Shown piece by piece: positions 23,707 to 31,993 of a stretch of 64,000 nt of DNA. Location of the stretch: positions 149,842-213,841 of the forward strand of contig SVLP01000001.1 in NCBI GenBank assembly GCA_015067895.1, in the 5' to 3' direction. This DNA comes from Oscillospiraceae bacterium. GTDB lineage: Bacteria > Bacillota_A > Clostridia > Oscillospirales > Oscillospiraceae. The translations under genes were made by a program, and so were the position numbers. Position 1 is the first letter of the stretch, and the number at the start of each line of letters is the position of its first letter. Below the pieces are notes generated by a model, which made no database searches, was not told the origin of the DNA, and worked only from the letters and a program-made list of their open reading frames with translations.

Positions 23707-25280
23707 AGATCGCGGAGGCTTGCCGGGACTACCTGCTGGAGCACTACGAGAACGTGGAGGTGCTTCTGACCCGGGAGGAGGATGTGAAGGTCACCCTGGA
23801 TGAGCGGGTGGACTTCGCGGTGGCCCATGATGCGGATTATCTGCTGAGCATCCATCTGAATTACAGCAATGGCTACGCCCACGGCGCGCTGGCGCTGGTG
23901 CCCCGGGGCAGGTACCGCCCGGAGCAGGCAGAGGCCTCCATCGCTACTGCGGAGGCCATCCTGGCACAGTTCGAGCTGCTGGGGCTGGCCAACAGGGGCA
24001 CGACCTACCGCCTGGGCACCGACCGGTATCCCGATGGCAGCTATGTGGACTCCCTGGCCATCATCCGGGGCTGTGTCCGGAACAACATCCCCGGCATCAT
24101 CATGGAGCATGCCTTCCTGGACAATGAGGGCGACTACCGGAATTTCCTGAGCACCGAGGAGCAGCTGGCAGCTCTGGGCAAGGCTGACGCCCTGGGCCTG
24201 GCCGAGACCCTGGGGCTGGAGGAGCTCCGGCGGCCCAGCTCGGCGGAGCTGGGGGACACGCCTTTCGAGGATGTGCTGGAGGGCGACTGGTTCTACGACG
24301 ACGTGACCTATGTCTGGGAGCAGGGGCTGATGCAGGGCATCAGCGACGCTGAGTTCGGCCCCGCCCTGAGCGCTAACCGGGCCATGGTGGTGACGCTGCT
24401 GTACCGGCTGGACGGCGCGGAGCTGTACCCCGAGGAGTCGAGCTTTGAAGATGTGGAGCCGGGGAGCTGGTATCATGCCCCGGTGGAATGGGCCCTGGAG
24501 CAGGGCATCACCACCGGCGTCAGCGAGACCGAATTCGCTCCGGGCCGGAACGTGATCCGGGAGCAGTTCGTCACCTTCCTGCACCGCTATGCAGGCGCTC
24601 CGGAGCCGGCTGAACTCCCCGAGCACTTTGCCGACTGGGACAGCGTCAGCGGCTATGCCCAGAACGCCGTGGCCTGGGCCGTGGAGGTCGGGCTGATGAC
24701 GGGCTACGAGGACGGAACCGTGCGGCCCCTGCGGGAGCTGAACCGGGCGGAGCTGGCGGTGCTGATGCATCGGTTCCACCGGTGGTGGCTCCACGATCAG
24801 GGAGAGCTCACCTACGAGTGGACACAGTCCGAGACGGAAAAGGCCCTCTATGTGGGCGAGTCCTTCCAGCTGACCCTGGTGAACCAGTACGGCGAGCAGG
24901 CCAAGGCGGAATGGATCCCCGACTGCGAGGGCGTGGTGGAGGTCGACGGCACCACCGTCACCGCCCTGGGCGCAGGCACGGTGCTCCTGAGCTGCGAGTG
25001 GGACGGCATGATTTTCGACTGCCTGGTGGAGGTCACGGAAAAGGTGCACACCTGGCGCATCTCCCACGAGGACGTGACCATCAAGGTGGGCGAGTCTTTC
25101 TATCTCAAGGTCAAAAATGAGGAGGGCGAGACCGCCGATGTGGACTGGTCTGCCAGCAAGTCCGGCTATGTCTCCATCAGCGGCAACAAGATCACAGGCC
25201 GCGCCAAGGGTACCGTCACCGTGTCCTGCGAATTTGAGGGCCAGACCTTCGAATGCATCGTCCGGGTCAAGAGCGCGTAA
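23610..25280 (+). CDS. N-acetylmuramoyl-L-alanine amidase with SLH and Ig-like domains
   Basis: The frame opens at GTG 23610 behind GGAGGAGGAG and gives 556 residues. The amidase_3 domain (about 1-200) has the zinc ligands in LDPGHGG, in the Glu-rich ESERCLKIAE helix region and in LLSIHLNYS, and the catalytic Glu in IIMEHAFLDN. It cuts the bond between MurNAc and the stem peptide. Three SLH repeats follow (about 212-385), anchoring the protein to cell-wall polymers, then two Ig-like BIG2 repeats (about 395-556). The signal peptide is encoded upstream in another frame, so as read the protein would stay inside the cell, where it could not work. Confidence 0.85.
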   Translation: MVIVLDPGHGGLDSGCEMEYDGTEVWESERCLKIAEACRDYLLEHYENVEVLLTREEDVKVTLDERVDFAVAHDADYLLSIHLNYSNGYAHGALALVPRGRYRPEQAEASIATAEAILAQFELLGLANRGTTYRLGTDRYPDGSYVDSLAIIRGCVRNNIPGIIMEHAFLDNEGDYRNFLSTEEQLAALGKADALGLAETLGLEELRRPSSAELGDTPFEDVLEGDWFYDDVTYVWEQGLMQGISDAEFGPALSANRAMVVTLLYRLDGAELYPEESSFEDVEPGSWYHAPVEWALEQGITTGVSETEFAPGRNVIREQFVTFLHRYAGAPEPAELPEHFADWDSVSGYAQNAVAWAVEVGLMTGYEDGTVRPLRELNRAELAVLMHRFHRWWLHDQGELTYEWTQSETEKALYVGESFQLTLVNQYGEQAKAEWIPDCEGVVEVDGTTVTALGAGTVLLSCEWDGMIFDCLVEVTEKVHTWRISHEDVTIKVGESFYLKVKNEEGETADVDWSASKSGYVSISGNKITGRAKGTVTVSCEFEGQTFECIVRVKSA

Positions 25281-25303
25281 CCGTTTCTGTCTTATTCTTG
25301 CGG

Positions 25304-25332
25304 TTGCGTTCCGGGAAAAAGGGCGCTATAAT
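25304..25332 (+). promoter_or_regulatory. Promoter of the leader-peptide/CD3324 transcript
   Basis: TTGCGT (25304-25309) and TATAAT (25327-25332), 17-bp spacer. Confidence 0.65.
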
Positions 25333-25360
25333 GGAGAAAATGATTCAGGAGGAAGGGTAT

Positions 25361-25387
25361 ATGATCCGCTATGTGCTGACCGTGTAA
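25361..25387 (+). CDS. Eight-residue leader peptide MIRYVLTV
   Basis: AGGAGGAAGGGTAT directly precedes an ATG and eight codons ending in TAA. The stop codon overlaps the left arm of a hairpin (AGGCGGCG 25387-25394 with CGCCGCCT 25416-25423). The ribosome binding site of the next gene follows 20 bases later. This is the architecture of a translational or transcriptional attenuator; the peptide contains no run of one amino acid. Confidence 0.45.
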   Translation: MIRYVLTV

Positions 25388-25423
25388 GGCGGCGTACAAA
25401 TCCAACATCTCGTATCGCCGCCT
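25387..25423 (+). promoter_or_regulatory. Leader hairpin ahead of the CD3324-family gene
   Basis: An 8-bp GC-rich stem extended by GTAC/GTAT pairs, with no T-run. It sits between the leader ORF and the CD3324-family gene and would be disturbed by ribosomes on the leader. Confidence 0.5.
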
Positions 25424-25446
25424 GTCCAAGCAACACAGGAGGAAAC

Positions 25447-25710
25447 GTGCGATATCAGAAAGCAGAGGACATTCTGCCCGCCCAGCTTCTGGCCGAGATC
25501 CAGAGGTACGCGGACGGGGTCTATCTTTACATCCCCCGGCGGGCCGACCATCGGCAGAGCTGGGGCAACAGCACCCGGTATCGGGAGGAGCTGCGGCAGA
25601 GGAACGAGTCCATCCGATATTTGCATGACGAGGGACTCGGGACAGAGGAGCTGGCGGAGCAATTTCACCTGTCGGTGAAGACCATCCAGCGGATCCTGCG
25701 GCAGAAATGA
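25447..25710 (+). CDS. CD3324 family protein (Mor-like helix-turn-helix)
   Basis: 87 residues with a GTG start behind AGGAGGAAAC. The sequence AEDILPAQLLAEIQRYADGVYLYIPRR, then SWGNSTRYREELRQRNESIR and a C-terminal helix-turn-helix (LGTEELAEQFHLSVKTIQRIL) matches the CD3324 family of small putative regulators found in many clostridia, related to the phage Mor/C-type activators. Its target is unknown. It has its own promoter, an unusual leader and a terminator, so it is a self-contained unit. Confidence 0.85.
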   Translation: MRYQKAEDILPAQLLAEIQRYADGVYLYIPRRADHRQSWGNSTRYREELRQRNESIRYLHDEGLGTEELAEQFHLSVKTIQRILRQK

Positions 25711-25714
25711 GCAG

Positions 25715-25742
25715 ACGCGCCGGGGTGACCCGGCGCGTTTTT
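25715..25742 (+). terminator. Terminator of the CD3324-family gene
   Basis: ACGCGCCGGG / CCCGGCGCGT stem with GTGA loop and five T. Confidence 0.85.
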
Positions 25743-25758
25743 CAGAAGGAGGAACATA

Positions 25759-26622
25759 ATGAACATCATCCACGGCTACCGCAGCGACAAGGGGCTGCGG
25801 GACAGCTTCAACGCTCTGGCAGAGCAGACCTTCGACGGTCTGAACTTCGAGGGGTGGTATCAGAACGGCTTCTGGGGGGACAATTACGATCCCCACAGCA
25901 TCGTCCTCGACGGCAAGGTCGCAGCCAACGTGTCCGTCAACCGCACCGATTTGATGATCGGCGGAAAGCGGTACAAAATTTTGCAGCTGGGCACGGTGAT
26001 GACCGCACCGGAGCACCGGGGCAGGGGATATGGCCGCGAGATCATGGAGTACATCGACCGGGAGTATGCCGATGTTGACGGCATCTATTTGTTTGGCAAC
26101 GACTCGGTGGTGGACTACTACCCGAAGTTCGGCTTCCGTCCCGGACGGGAGATGGAATACCGCAAGGCCGTTTCCCAGACCGGTGAGAATAAGGCCGTAC
26201 AGGTAAGGATGAACGGCCCCGCCGGGTGGAGCCGGTTGGCGGAGGCCATGGGGAAAAGCACCTTCCGGGAGGGCTGCAGGATGGTGGACAACCCCGGGCT
26301 GATCTTCTTCTATGTCAGCCAGTTCATGCAGGAGGCGGTGTGGCATCTGCCGGAGCTGGATGCCTGGGCCGTGGCGGAGCTGGAGGACGGGACGCTGACG
26401 CTGCACAATGTCTTTGCCGATGCATCCGTCACGGTGGACGATGTGGTCGAAGCTTTCGGCACGGAAGTAAAGGATGTGGTGTTGGGCTTCGCGCCGGAGC
26501 ACACCGACGGCTGGGAGCTGAGGGAGCTTCGGGAGGAGGACTGCCATTTCTTCGTCAAGGGCGCGGTCTTCGGGGAATTCGAGGAGCGGCAGCTGCGGAT
26601 CCCCAGCCTGAGTCATGCATAA
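25759..26622 (+). CDS. GNAT family N-acetyltransferase with C-terminal extension
   Basis: 287 residues. The GNAT acetyl-CoA loop reads TAPEHRGRGYGREIMEYI (about residues 80-97) and is followed by YYPKFGFRPG. The last 140 residues (FREGCRMVDNPGLIFFYVSQ...) form a second domain resembling the SCP2/second-GNAT half of Eis-type enzymes, which acetylate aminoglycosides or protein lysines; the relation is by layout only. GGAGGAA precedes the ATG, and a weak terminator follows. Confidence 0.8.
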   Translation: MNIIHGYRSDKGLRDSFNALAEQTFDGLNFEGWYQNGFWGDNYDPHSIVLDGKVAANVSVNRTDLMIGGKRYKILQLGTVMTAPEHRGRGYGREIMEYIDREYADVDGIYLFGNDSVVDYYPKFGFRPGREMEYRKAVSQTGENKAVQVRMNGPAGWSRLAEAMGKSTFREGCRMVDNPGLIFFYVSQFMQEAVWHLPELDAWAVAELEDGTLTLHNVFADASVTVDDVVEAFGTEVKDVVLGFAPEHTDGWELRELREEDCHFFVKGAVFGEFEERQLRIPSLSHA

Positions 26623-26633
26623 TTGTATACAAG

Positions 26634-26660
26634 AAAGGAGCCGGTTTTCGGCTCCTTTTG
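26634..26660 (+). terminator. Terminator of the GNAT gene
   Basis: Short stem AAAGGAGCCG / CGGCTCCTTTT with a 4-base loop. Confidence 0.55.
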
Positions 26661-26690
26661 GCTATCCTGCACACATATGTGCGTCAGCGG

Positions 26691-26719
26691 TTGACAGATG
26701 TACAAAATTGCGGTATACT
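26691..26719 (+). promoter_or_regulatory. Promoter of lysA
   Basis: Consensus TTGACA (26691-26696) and TATACT (26714-26719), 17-bp spacer. The leader is only about 32 bases, too short for a lysine riboswitch. Confidence 0.85.
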
Positions 26720-26757
26720 TCTGTCATTGTTGTATAAAAAGAGAGGAAGAAATCCCC

Positions 26758-28020
26758 ATGAGAAAGATCCCCTTCGTGACTCTGGACAAGGCCAGAGAGA
26801 TCGCAGAAGTCATCCCCACCCCCTTCCACCTCTATGACGAGGCGGGCATCCGTCAGCGGGCCCGTGACCTGAAGGCAGCCTTCGCCTGGAATCCGGGCTT
26901 CAAGGAGTATTTCGCCGTCAAGGCCACCCCCAACCCCTACATCCTGAAGATCCTCCATGAGGAGGGCTGCGGCTGCGACTGCGCCAGCTATTCCGAGCTC
27001 CTGCTGGCCGAGGCCGCAGGCGTCACCGGCAAGGACATCATGTTCAGCTCCAACGTCACCCCCGCCCTGGATATGAAGAAGGCCTACGACATGGGCGCCT
27101 ACATCAACCTGGACGACGCCACCCATGTGGAGTTCCTGGAGAAGGTGGCGGGCGTGCCCGAGGCCGTCTGCTGCCGCTACAACCCCGGCGGAAGCTTCTC
27201 CCTGGGCAACACCATCATGGACATGCCCCGGGACGCCAAGTACGGCATGACCGAGGATCAGATGGCCGGTGCCTTCCTGCGCCTGAGCAAGCAGGGCTGC
27301 AAGCACTTCGGCATCCACGCCTTCCTGGCCTCCAACACCGTCAGCAATGAGTATTACCCCGAGCTGGCGGGCCAGCTGTTCCGGCTGGCTGTCCGGCTGC
27401 GCAACGCCACCGGTGTGCACATCGCCTTCATCAACCTCTCCGGCGGCGTGGGCGTGGACTACCGTCCCGAACAGCCCAGCTCCAACATCGCCGTCATCGG
27501 TGAGGGCGTCCGCCGTCAGTTTGAGAACATCCTGGTGCCCGCAGGCATGGGCGACATCGCCATCTTCACCGAGCTGGGCCGGTTCATGCTGGCTCCCTAC
27601 GGCCACCTGATCTCCACGGTGCTCCACAAGAAGCACATTTACAAGGAGTATGTGGGTTTGGATGCCTGCGCCGCCAACCTGATGCGCCCCGCCATGTACG
27701 GCGCCTACCACCACATCACCGTCCTGGGCAAGGAGGACGAGATCCTCGACCACGTCTACGACGTGACCGGCGGCCTTTGCGAGAACAACGACAAGTTCGC
27801 CATCGACCGCTCCCTTCCCGCCATCAAGGTCGGCGACATGGTCTGCATCCACGACACCGGCGCCCACGGCTTCTCCATGGGCTACAACTACAACGGTAAG
27901 CTCCGTTCTGCCGAGGTGCTGCTGCATCCGGACGGCTCCTTTACCAAGATCAGAAGAGCCGAGACACCTGCCGATTATTTCGCGACGTTTGATGAGACGC
28001 CCTTTAAGTTTGGTAACTAA
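26758..28020 (+). CDS. lysA: Diaminopimelate decarboxylase
   Basis: 420 residues, a fold III PLP enzyme that makes lysine from meso-diaminopimelate. The PLP lysine is in YFAVKATPNP, the phosphate-binding glycine loop is INLSGGVGVDY and the catalytic Cys region is GGLCENNDKFA, with HDTGAHGFSMGYNYN near the C-terminus. The start at 26758 follows AGAGGA; an earlier in-frame ATG overlaps the promoter. It stands alone with its own promoter. Carboxynorspermidine decarboxylase is the main alternative for this fold, but length and motifs favour LysA. Confidence 0.88.
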   Translation: MRKIPFVTLDKAREIAEVIPTPFHLYDEAGIRQRARDLKAAFAWNPGFKEYFAVKATPNPYILKILHEEGCGCDCASYSELLLAEAAGVTGKDIMFSSNVTPALDMKKAYDMGAYINLDDATHVEFLEKVAGVPEAVCCRYNPGGSFSLGNTIMDMPRDAKYGMTEDQMAGAFLRLSKQGCKHFGIHAFLASNTVSNEYYPELAGQLFRLAVRLRNATGVHIAFINLSGGVGVDYRPEQPSSNIAVIGEGVRRQFENILVPAGMGDIAIFTELGRFMLAPYGHLISTVLHKKHIYKEYVGLDACAANLMRPAMYGAYHHITVLGKEDEILDHVYDVTGGLCENNDKFAIDRSLPAIKVGDMVCIHDTGAHGFSMGYNYNGKLRSAEVLLHPDGSFTKIRRAETPADYFATFDETPFKFGN

Positions 28021-28027
28021 ATGAATG

Positions 28028-28060
28028 GCACCCCCTGCATTCGCAGGGGGTGCTGCTGTT
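28028..28060 (+). terminator. Hairpin after lysA
   Basis: An 11-bp perfect stem GCACCCCCTGC / GCAGGGGGTGC with ATTC loop; the T-run is poor. Confidence 0.55.
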
Positions 28061-28560
28061 TATCCGCGATAAAGGACATCATCGAATTGGGTGACGGGGA
28101 TGCCATTGGCATCCAAGACGGCCCAGATGGTGTATTCCTGACTGGCGTTGAAATGGATGGAGACATTGGGACAGCTGAGGGAGCCGCTGGGCTTCAGGCC
28201 CCGCTCATTGCAGTAACTGTCAATAGTTCCGTGTTTGAGCACAGCGACAGCCGTGGGCGGCACGGTGCGGCCCCGGTGTCCGGCATAGGCAGGGATCAGG
28301 ACGAAGCCGACCACCTGTTCCATAGGAATGCGCCGGATGGGGATGCCTGCAATTCGGAGAACCAGTTTCTCAGGGTAGACTGACAGGGAACGGCAGGCGA
28401 CATAACACAAGGGCAGAAGCAACAGGGAACAGAGGAGTGTTACCGTGCTCAGGTGATGCCCGGAAATCACTGCGGCCTGGGCAATGGCCAGGGGCAGAAC
28501 CGAAATGACTGTCGAGGGCCAGTGCGGCCAGATGTGCAGAAGACAGGGCTTTTTCTCCAT
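28060..28560 (-). CDS. Small membrane protein of unknown function
   Basis: 166 residues. Two transmembrane helices lie at about 16-34 and 38-56 (ISVLPLAIAQAAVISG, TVTLLCSLLLLPLCYVA); the rest, beginning YPEKLVLRIAGIPIRRIPMEQV, has the strand pattern of a PH-like domain seen in many small Gram-positive membrane proteins. I do not recognise a named family. AAAGGAGG precedes the ATG. It has its own promoter and ends head-on with lysA. Confidence 0.7.
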   Translation of the reverse strand: MEKKPCLLHIWPHWPSTVISVLPLAIAQAAVISGHHLSTVTLLCSLLLLPLCYVACRSLSVYPEKLVLRIAGIPIRRIPMEQVVGFVLIPAYAGHRGRTVPPTAVAVLKHGTIDSYCNERGLKPSGSLSCPNVSIHFNASQEYTIWAVLDANGIPVTQFDDVLYRG

Positions 28561-28583
28561 TTCAACACCTCCTTTTTTCTGTA

Positions 28584-28611
28584 ATTATATCGTTTTTTTG
28601 TATGAAGTCAA
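28584..28611 (-). promoter_or_regulatory. Promoter of the small membrane protein gene
   Basis: TTGACT (28606-28611) and TATAAT (28584-28589), 16-bp spacer, minus strand. Confidence 0.75.
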
Positions 28612-28615
28612 GAAA

Positions 28616-28650
28616 TGGTCAGCGAAAAGATTTCGCTGACCATTTTCTTT
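28616..28650. terminator. Isolated hairpin, terminator-like
   Basis: AATGGTCAGCGAAA / TTTCGCTGACCATT perfect stem with a 4-base loop and TTCTTT after it on the plus strand. It follows no plus-strand gene. Confidence 0.5.
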
Positions 28651-28672
28651 GAACTATGTTGCCTATTCCACC

Positions 28673-28857
28673 GTCATTGCGAGGCCCATCGGGCCGTGGC
28701 AATCTCCTGGAACCGGGTGCGAATACGAATGCAGTACCAGGAGATTGCCACGCCCTTACGGGCTCGCAATGACAGAGGTGGCTTTTGGTTTATCCTTCTG
28801 GTTCGACTGGGCAATCATTGTACCTGGTCGGCGGGGTCAGTGACACCCGCCCTACGG
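28673..28857. repeat. Composite palindromic repeat, copy B
   Basis: Part 1 (28673-28773) runs from GTCATTGCGAGG to GCTCGCAATGAC with arms GGCAATCTCCTGG / CCAGGAGATTGCC. Part 2 begins 49 bp later at 28823 (CTGGTCGGCGGGG...CACCCGCCCTAC). The remaining gap up to 28918 holds a hairpin only. Confidence 0.85.
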
Positions 28858-28871
28858 GGATGCCGCGCAGA

Positions 28872-28902
28872 ACAAAGACGGCCCGCCGAATTGGCGGGCC
28901 GT
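28872..28902 (-). terminator. Terminator of the aldose-epimerase-like gene
   Basis: ACGGCCCGCC / GGCGGGCCGT stem, followed on the minus strand by CTTTGTT. Confidence 0.6.
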
Positions 28903-28918
28903 TTGTGTATGCAGGAGA

Positions 28919-29797
28919 TCAGCGCACGAAAGAAGTGCTCAGGGTGGTAGACCAGGCTTCGCCGGGCTCCAGGATGGCGGCGTGGGCCTTTTCGTCCCAC
29001 TTGCGGCTGCCGCCCTCGAAGCTGGGCAGGCTCTGCCAGGGCTCGATGCAGACGAACTTCGGCATGCCCTTCTTGCTCCAGATCAGGGTGTAGGGGAACT
29101 CCCGGATGTCGCAGACCACGCCGCGGCCGGTGCCCTTCTCGTAGATGCCAAGGGTGGCGGAGCGGAGGTTGCACATGCAGTGGCTGTCGTTGGCGAAGAG
29201 GTTCTCGTCGACCGGGATGGAAGTGATGTTGTTGCCCAGGACGTAATGATTGGGCTGGACCAGACCGGTGGGCAGGCAGTTGAGACAGATGGGGGACTCG
29301 GCCTCAGAAAAGCGCAGCTCGTAGTCGGTGGCAACGTGCTTGTCGTCGAAGGGGACGGTGAAGGCGGGGTGGTAGCCGATGCCGAAGCCCATCTTCTCCT
29401 CGTCCAGATTCTCCACGGTCAGGGTGTGGTGGAGGGTGTCGTTCTCCAGGGTGAAGGTGGACACCAGACGGAACTCGTAGGGGAACCGCTCCAGCAGCTC
29501 GGGGGAGGAGCAGAGCTCCAGGACGATGGTGTCGTCGGACTGCTCGACAAAGGTGTGCTCGGAGGTTCTGGCGAAGCCGTGCTGGCCGGAGGGGTACTCC
29601 TTGCCTTTGGCCTCGATGATGCCGTCCACCACCTTGCCCGCGTGGGGGAAGAGGATGGGGGCATGGTAGCCCCAGACGGACTTGTCCGCCTGCCAGATGT
29701 GCTCCACGCCGTCGCACTTGCGGATGACGCTCTTGACCTGGGCACCCCAGGTGGTGACGGTCACCTTGAGATATTCGTTTTCGATGATGTATTCCAT
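28919..29797 (-). CDS. Aldose 1-epimerase family protein (LacX-like)
   Basis: 292 residues. The early segment VTTWGAQVKSVIRK, the GYHAPILFPHAGKV region, a His in GQHGFARTSEHTF, GIGYHPAFTVPFDD and the C-terminal KFVCIEPWQSLPSFEGG place it in the galactose-mutarotase superfamily, nearest to LacX-type proteins, with the conserved His (HGFA) and Glu (CIEPW) that act as acid and base. It interconverts anomers of an aldose; the sugar is not known. The start at 29797 follows AAGGAGG. It is 25 kb from galKT, so a link to galactose is only possible. Confidence 0.88.
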   Translation of the reverse strand: MEYIIENEYLKVTVTTWGAQVKSVIRKCDGVEHIWQADKSVWGYHAPILFPHAGKVVDGIIEAKGKEYPSGQHGFARTSEHTFVEQSDDTIVLELCSSPELLERFPYEFRLVSTFTLENDTLHHTLTVENLDEEKMGFGIGYHPAFTVPFDDKHVATDYELRFSEAESPICLNCLPTGLVQPNHYVLGNNITSIPVDENLFANDSHCMCNLRSATLGIYEKGTGRGVVCDIREFPYTLIWSKKGMPKFVCIEPWQSLPSFEGGSRKWDEKAHAAILEPGEAWSTTLSTSFVR

Positions 29798-29854
29798 TGT
29801 GAGAATAGCCTCCTTGTAGTAGTGAAAAAGAAAGACCAGCTGCCGTCTGCCTTT

Positions 29855-30040
29855 GTCATTGCGAGGCCGCAGGCCGTGGCAATCTCCTGGTACTGCCTGA
29901 AAAATATGTACAATGTACCAGGAGATTGCCACGTCGCCTGTCGGCTCCTCGCAATGACATGTTAGTGGGTACCTGGTGCTTCTGCTGATACAGGGCAGTG
30001 GTCGAACCTGGTCGGCGGAGCCATGGCACCCGCCCTACAG
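29855..30040. repeat. Composite palindromic repeat, copy C
   Basis: Part 1 (29855-29958) has ends GTCATTGCGAGG / CCTCGCAATGAC and arms GGCAATCTCCTGGTA / TACCAGGAGATTGCC. Part 2 (30007-30040) begins after 48 bp. It fills most of the gap between the epimerase-like gene and ptsI. Confidence 0.85.
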
Positions 30041-30061
30041 TTGGGATCCGCAGATTCAACA

Positions 30062-30098
30062 TTGCCCCAGTCCGCATTTCGCGGGCTGGGGCGTTGTT
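30062..30098. terminator. Hairpin after ptsI
   Basis: GCCCCAGTCCGC / GCGGGCTGGGGC stem with one G-T pair; there is no U-run on the ptsI strand, while the plus strand has GTTGTTTT after it. Confidence 0.4.
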
Positions 30099-30111
30099 TT
30101 GATTCAGAAAA

Positions 30112-31791
30112 TCAGAACTTGGGGGTCTCGTCGCCTTCGATGGCAGCGATGATGGCGGGAGCGGTCTCGCTCACGTCGGTGCTGCGAACCTTGTTGCGCA
30201 GAGGCAGTACGGCTCTGGGGGTGACGGACAGCTCGTCGACACCGATGGCCAGGAAGGTCTCGGTCATCTCCAGGTCTGCGCCCAGCTCGCCGCAGATGCC
30301 CACCCAGACGCCGTTCTTGTGGGCGTTCTCGACGACCATCTTCAGCAGACGGACGACGGACAGGTGGTGGGGATCGTAGAACCGGCCCAGGTCGTTGTTC
30401 TGGCGGTCACAGGCCAGGGTGTACTGGGTCAGGTCATTGGTGCCGCAGGAGAAGAAGTCGACCTCCTTGGCCAGCCGGTCGGACAGGATGGCGGCGGCGG
30501 GAGTCTCGATCATGATGCCGATCTCCACGTGGTCGGAGTAGGGCAGCCCCTCCTCGGTCAGCTCCTTCTTGACGGACTCGATGAGCTTCTTGGTCTCACG
30601 GACTTCCCAGACGGAGGTGACCATGGGGAACATGATGCCCAGGTTGCCATAGGCGGAGGCCCGGTACAGGGCCCGCAGCTGGGTGCGGAAGAAGCCGGGG
30701 CGGCTCAGGGAGATACGCAGGGCGCGCATACCCATGGCGGGGTTCTCCTCCTTGGGCAGCTCGAAGTAGTCGATCTGCTTGTCCGCGCCGATGTCGCAGG
30801 TGCGGATGATGACTTCCTTGTCGCCCATGCTGGTCAGAACCTTCTTGTAGGCCTCGAACTGCTCGTCCTCGGTGGGATAGGTCTTGGAGTTCAGGTACAG
30901 GAACTCAGAGCGGAACAGGCCGATGCCGCCGCCGTCGTTCAGAAGAACGGAGTCCACATCCTCGGGGGAGCCGATGTTGCAGTAGATGCGGATGGACTTG
31001 CCATCCTTGGTGATGTTCTCCTGACCCTTCAGCTGCTCCAGCAGAGCCCGCTGAGCCAGCTGCTCCTCGCGCTTACGGACGAAGTCGGCCATGACATCCT
31101 CGGTGGGGTCGATGATGACGGCACCGGTGGCACCGTCCACCACCACCTGACGGCCCTCGTAGATGGGATCGAGCTGATCGCCCAGACCAACGACAGAGGG
31201 GATGCCCAGGGTACGGGCCAGGATGGCGGTGTGGCTGGAGGAGGAACCGAAGCTGGTGACGAAGCCCAGGATCTTGGTCTTGTCCAGCTGGATGGTCTCG
31301 GAGGGAGCCAGATCGTCGGAGGCCAGCAGCACGGGAACGGGGGAGTCGATGCCGCCCTGGACCACGCCGCAGAGGATGCCCAGGATCCGGGAGCTGACGT
31401 CCTTGACGTCGGCGGCGCGGCCCTGCATATAGGCATCGTCCATGGAAGCGAACATCTCGGCGAACTGAGCGGCGGTCTGATCGACGGCGTACTCGGCGTT
31501 GTGGCCGTCCTCGATCATGGCCTGAATGGCCTCTTCGTAGTCCAGATCCTCTGCCATCATCTGGTGGGTCTCGAACAGGAAGGCGGCCTCGTCGCCGGCT
31601 TCCACCCGGGCCTTCTCAGCCAGCTCGCCCAGCTGATCGATGGCCACGGACTGGGCGCCCTTGAAGCGCAGCCACTCGGCGTTGGTATCTTCAACAGTGT
31701 AATTGGGGATCTCGGTCTTGGCGCGGCGGTAGAAATACAGGGGGCCCATGCCGATGCCGGTGGAGACACCCTTGCCTTGAATGGTAATCAT
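30112..31791 (-). CDS. ptsI: PTS enzyme I (phosphoenolpyruvate-protein phosphotransferase)
   Basis: 559 residues, cytosolic; takes phosphate from PEP and passes it to HPr. The phosphorylated His is His187 in GSSSSHTAILART, the PEP-binding domain has GGIGLFRSEFLYL and FFSCGTNDLTQYTLACDR, and the active-site Cys lies in WVGICGELGAD. The start at 31791 follows AAGGAG. It is the last gene of nagA-nagB-ptsH-ptsI, and a hairpin between ptsH and ptsI may lower its expression. MurP in this window needs it for phosphate supply. Confidence 0.96.
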   Translation of the reverse strand: MITIQGKGVSTGIGMGPLYFYRRAKTEIPNYTVEDTNAEWLRFKGAQSVAIDQLGELAEKARVEAGDEAAFLFETHQMMAEDLDYEEAIQAMIEDGHNAEYAVDQTAAQFAEMFASMDDAYMQGRAADVKDVSSRILGILCGVVQGGIDSPVPVLLASDDLAPSETIQLDKTKILGFVTSFGSSSSHTAILARTLGIPSVVGLGDQLDPIYEGRQVVVDGATGAVIIDPTEDVMADFVRKREEQLAQRALLEQLKGQENITKDGKSIRIYCNIGSPEDVDSVLLNDGGGIGLFRSEFLYLNSKTYPTEDEQFEAYKKVLTSMGDKEVIIRTCDIGADKQIDYFELPKEENPAMGMRALRISLSRPGFFRTQLRALYRASAYGNLGIMFPMVTSVWEVRETKKLIESVKKELTEEGLPYSDHVEIGIMIETPAAAILSDRLAKEVDFFSCGTNDLTQYTLACDRQNNDLGRFYDPHHLSVVRLLKMVVENAHKNGVWVGICGELGADLEMTETFLAIGVDELSVTPRAVLPLRNKVRSTDVSETAPAIIAAIEGDETPKF

Positions 31792-31889
31792 CGCGTTACA
31801 CTCCTTTTCCGCGGGAGCTTTCCCGCGAGATGAAAGGAAGCTCTGAATGAATCGGCAAGAGCAGGTGGCGAGGGATTTTGGCACAGATA

Positions 31890-31938
31890 AAAGTTAGAAA
31901 ACGAAGGAATACTTTGTGTATTTCGAGTTTTCTAACTG
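31890..31938 (-). promoter_or_regulatory. Hairpin between ptsH and ptsI
   Basis: AGTTAGAAAAC (31893-31903) pairs perfectly with GTTTTCTAACT (31928-31938). On the minus strand four T follow, so it may partly stop transcription between ptsH and ptsI. Confidence 0.5.
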
Positions 31939-31993
31939 CATAGCTGGGGCAAAAGACCCGCCAACTGCCGCCGACGATTTGTTCAGAGTTTCC

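Noticed and set aside
26720..26757. Lysine riboswitch ahead of lysA
   Set aside because: The leader between promoter and start codon is only about 38 bases.
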